From: Chlamydiae bacterium RIFCSPHIGHO2_12_FULL_49_9
GTDB lineage: Bacteria; Chlamydiota; Chlamydiia; Chlamydiales; SM23-39
Reading direction: 5' to 3'
DNA length: 9,302 nt
Assembly: GCA_001794935.1 (NCBI GenBank)
Contig: MGLY01000088.1
Span: 1 to 9,302, forward strand
Below the pieces are notes generated by a model that did no database searches, was not told where the DNA came from, and saw nothing but the letters and a program-made list of their open reading frames with translations. Each line of letters begins with the position of its first letter. Position 1 is the stretch's first letter. The position numbers and the translations under genes were made by a program. This document shows positions 1 through 4,676 of the stretch, piece after piece.

Positions 1-79
1 GGGTTTGGTGCCCGAAATGAGCCCCCGATTCGAGCAATTCTTTAATGGTGACTTTTGCTTCTTGCTGTGCTGTAGCCAA
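1..79 (-). CDS. rpsB: 30S ribosomal protein S2, N-terminal part (cut by left edge)
   Basis: Only the first 26 codons are in the window; the gene runs off the left edge. The minus strand reads (M)ATAQQEAKVTIKELLESG followed by AHFGHQT. The segment TIKELLESGAHFGHQT is the hallmark N-terminus of bacterial ribosomal protein S2, which binds the small subunit next to S1. There is no in-frame ATG upstream. The best start is TTG at 79-77, preceded five bases earlier by the Shine-Dalgarno sequence TGAGGA (90-85), so initiation on TTG is well supported. It lies 35 bases downstream of tRNA-Gly on the same strand and is probably co-transcribed with it. In most bacteria rpsB is followed by tsf, which would be outside this window. 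Identity is secure despite the short piece; the non-ATG start is the only unusual point. Confidence 0.93.
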   Translation of the reverse strand, partial: MATAQQEAKVTIKELLESGAHFGHQT

Positions 80-114
80 AATGATCCTCAGTTTGCGTAA
101 ATGTACATGTTTCT

Positions 115-185
115 AGCGCCTGGACAGAATCGAACTGACACTCGTAGCTTGGAAGGCTACTGTTCTACCATTGAACTACAGGCGC
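115..185 (-). tRNA. tRNA-Gly (anticodon TCC)
   Basis: The minus strand folds into a complete 71-base cloverleaf. The acceptor stem GCGCCTG (185-179) pairs perfectly with CAGGCGC, with discriminator T at 115, and CCA is not encoded. The D arm is GTTC/GAAC around a 7-base loop. The anticodon stem GTAGC/GCTAC holds the loop CTTCCAA, giving anticodon TCC (glycine). The variable loop has 4 bases, and the T loop is TTCGATT. The T stem GTCAG/CTGTC contains one T-T mismatch in its second pair; every other stem is perfect. A U discriminator is normal for bacterial tRNA-Gly. It sits directly upstream of rpsB, and a tRNA-Gly beside rpsB recalls the rpsB-ompA neighbourhood of Chlamydia. The mismatch might be a real lineage feature or a sequence error. 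Confidence 0.95.
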
Positions 186-221
186 GTTTAAAACGGCGTT
201 TTTAAAAAAATCGAAATAGTA

Positions 222-250
222 GTTTTACCCTAAAAAGCCTTTTTTTCCAA
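222..250 (-). promoter_or_regulatory. Possible sigma-70-type promoter for tRNA-Gly/rpsB
   Basis: On the minus strand TTGGAA (250-245) and TAAAAC (227-222) are 17 bases apart, each matching four of six consensus positions. This would put the transcript start near 215, about 30 bases before the mature tRNA. An alternative -10, TACTAT, lies at 221-216. The region is very A/T rich, so chance matches are likely and the assignment is weak. Confidence 0.3.
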
Positions 251-271
251 GGAAAAATCGACAAACTTAAA

Positions 272-303
272 TTCGAGAAATTTTTCACCTCTTCGGATAT
301 GAT
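272..303 (+). promoter_or_regulatory. Possible pbp2 promoter
   Basis: TATGAT (298-303) matches the -10 consensus at five of six positions and would place the transcript start near 310, giving a leader of about 20 bases. No good -35 is present: TTCGAG at 272-277 is the nearest candidate, but the spacing is too long. The rest of 186-330 is A/T-rich sequence with no gene or hairpin that I can support. Confidence 0.3.
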
Positions 304-330
304 CTGAATCGGCAATAAATATAGCGCTCC

Positions 331-3300
331 ATGATGGCTGATCCTCCCATTTCTTCCAAAGCCAATCGCGTTTTAAAGGGAATTCTGATCGCCTTTCTCA
401 TCATCGTTTTGAGGATCTGGCATCTGGGAGTAGTCCAGAGGGAAGAAAAACTCCTCGAGTCGGAGAGGCCAAAACAGAGGACGATCATCCTAAAAGCCAA
501 CCGGGGCACCATCTGCGATAGATTTAATATCCCGTTAGCTATCAACAGGATATGTTATAATGCGGCCATTTATTACGGCCAGATCGCCCAAATTCCAACG
601 ATCTCGTGGCAGACCGGTGAGTCCGGCAAAAGAGTGCGGATTTTTCCCCGCAAAGAATATATTCGAAATCTCTCTGAGATTCTCTCCCGCGCCCTTCAAA
701 TGGATGCCGATCGGATCGAGGATTTGATCCACTCGAAAGCCTCCCTCTTTCCCCATGTCCCCTTTATCATCAAATCGGGCCTTTCCGAAGAGGAGCATTA
801 TCGGCTCAGAATGCTCGAAAAAGACTGGCTGGGCATTCATGCGGAGATCGCCTCAGAAAGGTTTTATCCTCACGGGAAGACGGCCTCCCACATCATCGGC
901 GCCATGGGAGCCATTAACCAGAAGGAATACTCCCGCATCGCAGAGGAGATCCATCTCCTTCAGGAGACGCTCAAATTCCAGGAAATGGGCCTTGAGAGCT
1001 CGCTCCCTCCCGGCTACATCTCGATTGAATCGGTCTATCAAAGACTCGGGGAGCTTAAAGAAAAAGCTTACACGATCAACGATCTTGTTGGAAAAACCGG
1101 AATTGAAGCAACCCTTGAGGAGGATTTGAGGGGCTTTTTCGGGAAAAAAACATTTGAAGTCGATCAAAAAGGGCGCTCTTTGAGAGAGCTGCCGGGAGGG
1201 AGGGAAGCCGCTGCTGGCAAAAAAGCGGTTCTCTCCATCTCTTTGGAGCTTCAGGAATTTGCAGAGGCGCTGCTCGCCCAAAGCGAAAAGAAAAGGGAGA
1301 ATTGCAGTCTTGGAACCGACCCTTTAGACAAAAAGAGAAAAATTCAAAAGCAGCCGTGGATCAAAGGGGGCGCCATCGTTGCGCTCGATCCAAATACGGG
1401 AGAGGTGCTCGCTCTCGCAAGTTACCCAAGATTCGATCCGAACGATTTCATCCCTTCCGCGAACGCCTCTTTGCGAGAAAAAAAACAGATCGAGGTGTGT
1501 AGATGGCTTGAAAATGAGGCTTTCATCGGCGCGCTTTGGGATGGAAAAGAGTTGCTGAAAAGAGAGTCGATCCACTTCACTGAAGAGGAAAAAGTTCTCG
1601 ACTGGGAATTTTATCTCGATCTTCTCTTGCCGAAAGAGAACCCTCTTAGAAATCTCTTCTCCAAATCGCTTCAGGTAGCCGATGCGATCCGAATCCAGGA
1701 GGACTTCGAGGAGCTTCTCTTCTTTTCAAAGCTCTCCGACCCGAAAGCGCTTCTCGATCAACTTTTCCCTCCTGATGGCAAACCAAGCCGAGTTAAAATC
1801 GACCAGGCCCTAAACGCGCAAAAGCGGCTCGAATTACTCCTGGGCCCCATTTCCTCAAACAGCGACAAACTCTTTGCAATCGATCTTTGCAGAATGCTTG
1901 TCTACAGCCCCGCCTTTAGCGACGCCCTTCTTAAAGAGATCGGCTCGCTCAAAATCGACGCCTATCGCTCCCTTTGCCAAAGCGTGCAAAGACTGGAGGC
2001 AAAGGTAAAAAGAGATTGGGAGCAAAAGTTTCATGAAACCGAGTTTCGCATCTGGAAAGAGGCGCATCAAAAAGAGTTTTTGGCCCAAAAAAGGGAGGAG
2101 GAAAGGGAAGCAAAAACTTATGCAAGGCCCTATGTCGATTATTTGGACAAAAAAGAAAAAGAGCAATTTGCGCTCCTTTGGGAGGAGAAAAGAGGCTCTC
2201 TTCTCTTCGAACAAAGAGCCGGCTCCCCCGAGCTTGAAAAGATCTGCAAACAACTCAACCCGGAACTCTCCATCGAACTCATCTGCACTCTTCGCTCCTT
2301 CAATCAGCTCAGCCGGCCTCTTCTCGGCAGCTATTCGAAGCTGCACAGCCGCGGAGCTTTTCAGACGGAAAAAGATCTCGCCGCCGCCTTTTATCCAACA
2401 GGGGGATTTGGGTTTAGTAGATCCTACGCCTTCCAGGGAAGCGCGCCGCAAGGATCGATTTTTAAACTTGTGACTGCCTTTGAGGCTCTTCGACAAAATA
2501 AGAGCCTCACTCTCATCGACGAGCTCGGCTGGGATCCGAAAAATCCATCGGAAAAAGGGGAAATTGTCGCCTACACGCTGAACAAAAATCCGTATCTTCG
2601 ATTCTACAAAGGGGGCCGCCTTCCAAGAAGCCACGCCTCATCGATTGGGAAAATCGATCTTGCGGGCGCGCTCGAACAGTCGAGCAATCCCTATTTTTCG
2701 ATCCTCGCGGGCGATCTTTTGGAAAATCCGGAAGATCTCTCCGGCGCAGCTCGCCTGCTCGGCCTTGGAGAAAAAACAGGCATTGAGCTGCCGGGAGAAA
2801 TAAGGGGACGCGTTCCCACAGATCTCAAGTCCAATCGCACTGGCCTCTATTCAACTGCTATCGGTCAGCACACTCTTCTCTCAACACCTCTTCAAAGCGC
2901 CGCTCTCCTCGCTCTGATTGCCAACGGGGGCGATCTTTTAAAACCGAAAATCGTCAAAGAAGCGATCGGCCTTACGGTAGGAAGAAAGCCGCTCGACGCA
3001 TTTGCAGCAACAAACTATTTGGCCAAGGCAGAGCTATCATCGATCGGCATCCACTTTCCTCTCTTTACAGCCGTGCATAAATCGACATCAAGACCGGTTG
3101 AGAAGAAAATGGTAACAGAGGTGAAAAGAACCGTTCCCCTTTCCGATTTTATGCGCCATCAGCTCCTGGAGGGGATGGATCGGGCTGTTTGGGGCCCCAA
3201 AGGGAGCGCAAGACCCACTGCGATCAAGCTCCTTCTCTCCAATCCCCTTTGGATGCGCGATTATCTCTCGTTGCAGCACCAGATGATTGGGAAAACGAGC

Positions 3301-3546
3301 ACAGCTGAAATTCTCTATAATCCAAACATCAATCCCTCGAGCAAGCCCCAAGTTTATAAACACATCAGCTTTGGCGCGATCGCGTTTGAGACGGATCCTC
3401 ATCATCCAACGAGAATACGAAGAGATAGACCGGAGCTCATTGTAATCGTATTTTTACGATATGGAGATGGGGGAAAAGAGGCGGCGCCTTACGCTGCGCA
3501 AATGATCCGCAAATGGCGCGAGATCAAAAAATCGCACAGTCTTTGA
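331..3546 (+). CDS. pbp2: Penicillin-binding protein 2, long chlamydial-type class B transpeptidase
   Basis: A monofunctional D,D-transpeptidase that cross-links peptidoglycan stem peptides in the periplasm; in Chlamydia PBP2 works in septal, MreB-linked wall synthesis. Visible features: a membrane anchor at about residues 14-35; RGTICDRFNIPLAIN at the start of the dimerisation/pedestal domain; GAIVALDPNTGEVLALASYP (347-366), which opens the transpeptidase domain; catalytic SIFK (Ser709, Lys712); the S-x-N motif SSN (784-786); and KTST (988-991) in place of the usual K-T/S-G-T. The distance from the opening motif to Ser709 is about 340 residues, against roughly 60 in E. coli PBP2. About 280 Lys/Glu/Arg/Leu-rich residues (roughly 375-690) are therefore inserted, which explains the 1071-residue length. 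In-frame TAG at 322-324 limits the start to ATG 331 or ATG 334, and no Shine-Dalgarno sequence precedes either. It converges on the UDP-xylose synthase gene. PBP3/FtsI is an alternative name, but PBP2 fits the gene order and length best. Confidence 0.9.
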   Translation: MMADPPISSKANRVLKGILIAFLIIVLRIWHLGVVQREEKLLESERPKQRTIILKANRGTICDRFNIPLAINRICYNAAIYYGQIAQIPTISWQTGESGKRVRIFPRKEYIRNLSEILSRALQMDADRIEDLIHSKASLFPHVPFIIKSGLSEEEHYRLRMLEKDWLGIHAEIASERFYPHGKTASHIIGAMGAINQKEYSRIAEEIHLLQETLKFQEMGLESSLPPGYISIESVYQRLGELKEKAYTINDLVGKTGIEATLEEDLRGFFGKKTFEVDQKGRSLRELPGGREAAAGKKAVLSISLELQEFAEALLAQSEKKRENCSLGTDPLDKKRKIQKQPWIKGGAIVALDPNTGEVLALASYPRFDPNDFIPSANASLREKKQIEVCRWLENEAFIGALWDGKELLKRESIHFTEEEKVLDWEFYLDLLLPKENPLRNLFSKSLQVADAIRIQEDFEELLFFSKLSDPKALLDQLFPPDGKPSRVKIDQALNAQKRLELLLGPISSNSDKLFAIDLCRMLVYSPAFSDALLKEIGSLKIDAYRSLCQSVQRLEAKVKRDWEQKFHETEFRIWKEAHQKEFLAQKREEEREAKTYARPYVDYLDKKEKEQFALLWEEKRGSLLFEQRAGSPELEKICKQLNPELSIELICTLRSFNQLSRPLLGSYSKLHSRGAFQTEKDLAAAFYPTGGFGFSRSYAFQGSAPQGSIFKLVTAFEALRQNKSLTLIDELGWDPKNPSEKGEIVAYTLNKNPYLRFYKGGRLPRSHASSIGKIDLAGALEQSSNPYFSILAGDLLENPEDLSGAARLLGLGEKTGIELPGEIRGRVPTDLKSNRTGLYSTAIGQHTLLSTPLQSAALLALIANGGDLLKPKIVKEAIGLTVGRKPLDAFAATNYLAKAELSSIGIHFPLFTAVHKSTSRPVEKKMVTEVKRTVPLSDFMRHQLLEGMDRAVWGPKGSARPTAIKLLLSNPLWMRDYLSLQHQMIGKTSTAEILYNPNINPSSKPQVYKHISFGAIAFETDPHHPTRIRRDRPELIVIVFLRYGDGGKEAAPYAAQMIRKWREIKKSHSL

Positions 3547-3553
3547 AGTGGGG

Positions 3554-3685
3554 AAAATAACAGGATCGCTGCTATCGCAGCGGCAGGATCCTCGCAAAGT
3601 GCGAGGGCAAGATAAAAAATCCTCTATCCTGCCGACGCGTTAGCGTCGATCCTGCTGCAGCCCTTGGCTGCGATCCTGTTATTTT
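3554..3685. repeat. Nested, bilaterally symmetric inverted repeat with multiple hairpins
   Basis: The outer arms AAAATAACAGGATCGC (3554-3569) and GCGATCCTGTTATTTT (3670-3685) are perfect 16-base complements. Inside, GCAGGATC (3583-3590) pairs with GATCCTGC (3648-3655), and GGCAAGATA (3606-3614) pairs with TATCCTGCC (3625-3633) with one mismatch. Four small hairpins fill the gaps: CGCTGC/GCAGCG (3567-3582), CCTCGC/GCGAGG (3590-3606), CGACGC/GCGTCG (3633-3648) and GCAGCC/GGCTGC (3657-3671). The heptamer CAGGAT(C/A) thus occurs three times on the left (3561, 3584, and the variant CAAGATA at 3608) and three times inverted on the right (3625, 3648, 3672). The whole can fold as a trunk of three stems with four side arms. 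It encodes no protein and fills the gap between two convergent genes. It may be a terminator, a REP/MITE-like repeat, or both; no copy elsewhere in the window was seen. Confidence 0.85.
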
Positions 3686-3690
3686 TTTCC
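3554..3690. terminator. Probable bidirectional transcription terminator for pbp2 and the UXS operon
   Basis: The palindrome begins 8 bases after the pbp2 stop and ends 4 bases from the stop of the opposing gene. In the plus direction the strong outer stem runs into a run of seven T (3682-3688). In the minus direction the same stem ends in TTATTTTCCCC, a weaker U-tract. Position and composition fit a shared terminator between convergent genes, but the structure is far larger than such a terminator needs. Confidence 0.6.
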
Positions 3691-4676
3691 TACTTATGCA
3701 GAACTGTTTCTTTCAGAGCTTTTTTGGGCAGTAGCGTTTTGGAAAAGTAGGCAATCGTCGATTTGAGCCCCTGCTCGAGCGCCACTTTCGGCTCCCAGCC
3801 AAACAGCTCTTTGGCCTTTGAGATATCGGGGCGCCTTTGCTTCGGATCGTCCGAGGGAAGCGGCATAAATACAATCTCCGAGCTCGACTTGGTAAGCCGA
3901 ATCACCTGGCGCGCCAAATCGCCGATTTGAAATTCGGTCGGATTGCCAATATTGACGGGTCCTGTCACGCCCTCCTCCGAATTCATGAGACACAAGATGA
4001 CGTCTATCAAATCGTCCACATAACAAAAAGAGCGCGTCTGGCTGCCGTCGCCATAAATCGTGAGCGGATCGCCTCTGAGCGCCTGCACAATGAAGTTCGA
4101 TACAACTCTTCCATCATTGGGATGCATCCGGGGGCCGTATGTGTTGAAAATGCGGCCGACTTTAACCGGAACCCCGTTCATTCTGTGATAATCGAAAAAG
4201 AGCGTCTCGGCGCATCTTTTCCCCTCATCATAGCAAGACCGGACGCCGACTGGATTGACGTTCCCCCAATACTCCTCTTTTTGAGGATGAACGTGAGGAT
4301 CTCCATACACTTCGCTCGTCGACGCCTGAAAAATTTTGCACTTCAATCTCTTCGCAAGTCCGAGCAAATTTAAAGCGCCCAAAACACTTGTCTTTGTCGT
4401 CTGAATGGGGTCTGCTTGATAATGAAGCGGGGAAGCGGGGCATGCAAAATTGTAAATCTCTTCGACCTCCACCTGCAGCGGTAAACAAACATCGTGGCGG
4501 AGCACTTCAAAATGGGGATGGTCCAGAAGATGAAGGATATTCGCGCGGCTCCCCGTGAAAAAATTATCCAGGCAGATCACTTCATGCCCCTGCTCGATCA
4601 GCCTATCGCAGAGATGGGAGCCTAAAAATCCGGCTCCTCCGGCGACAAGAATCCGCTTTTTTCTAAAATCTTTCAT
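3690..4676 (-). CDS. uxs: UDP-glucuronate decarboxylase (UDP-xylose synthase)
   Basis: A cytoplasmic NAD-dependent extended short-chain dehydrogenase (328 aa) that should convert UDP-glucuronate to UDP-xylose and CO2 via a 4-keto intermediate. Visible features, counted from the chosen start: the Rossmann motif GGAGFLG (13-19), the UXS-specific segment NFACPASPLHYQ, STSEVYGD with catalytic Thr/Ser and Glu122, NVNPVGVRSCYDEGKR holding the catalytic Tyr149 and Lys153, then RIFNTYGPRM and QRRPDI with the conserved arginines. These segments separate UXS from dTDP-glucose dehydratase and UDP-glucuronate epimerase. The start chosen is ATG 4676, which overlaps the stop of the upstream gene as ATGA, implying translational coupling. 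An in-frame GTG at 4709 would add 11 residues without a ribosome site and is less likely. It is the last gene of the operon and ends against the structured terminator. Confidence 0.93.
   Translation of the reverse strand: MKDFRKKRILVAGGAGFLGSHLCDRLIEQGHEVICLDNFFTGSRANILHLLDHPHFEVLRHDVCLPLQVEVEEIYNFACPASPLHYQADPIQTTKTSVLGALNLLGLAKRLKCKIFQASTSEVYGDPHVHPQKEEYWGNVNPVGVRSCYDEGKRCAETLFFDYHRMNGVPVKVGRIFNTYGPRMHPNDGRVVSNFIVQALRGDPLTIYGDGSQTRSFCYVDDLIDVILCLMNSEEGVTGPVNIGNPTEFQIGDLARQVIRLTKSSSEIVFMPLPSDDPKQRRPDISKAKELFGWEPKVALEQGLKSTIAYFSKTLLPKKALKETVLHK

Noticed and set aside
1855..2634. A 259-codon open frame on the minus strand inside pbp2
   Set aside because: It lies antisense to the charged insertion and the SIFK region of pbp2. 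Its translation has low-complexity Phe/Leu/Lys stretches and no recognisable motif, as expected from the composition of the coding strand, so it is a shadow frame.
3554..3685. A CRISPR array, suggested by repeated CAGGATC units
   Set aside because: The repeat units are only seven bases, inverted half-way through, and the material between them is hairpin rather than unique spacer. There are no cas genes.
3554..3685. A complete insertion sequence or attachment site
   Set aside because: No transposase or integrase is present and no flanking target duplication was visible; a non-autonomous element remains possible and is listed as a finding.
3837..4373. A 178-codon plus-strand open frame opposite the UDP-xylose synthase gene
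   Set aside because: The opposite strand encodes an unmistakable, fully conserved enzyme. The plus frame shows no domain and no ribosome site.
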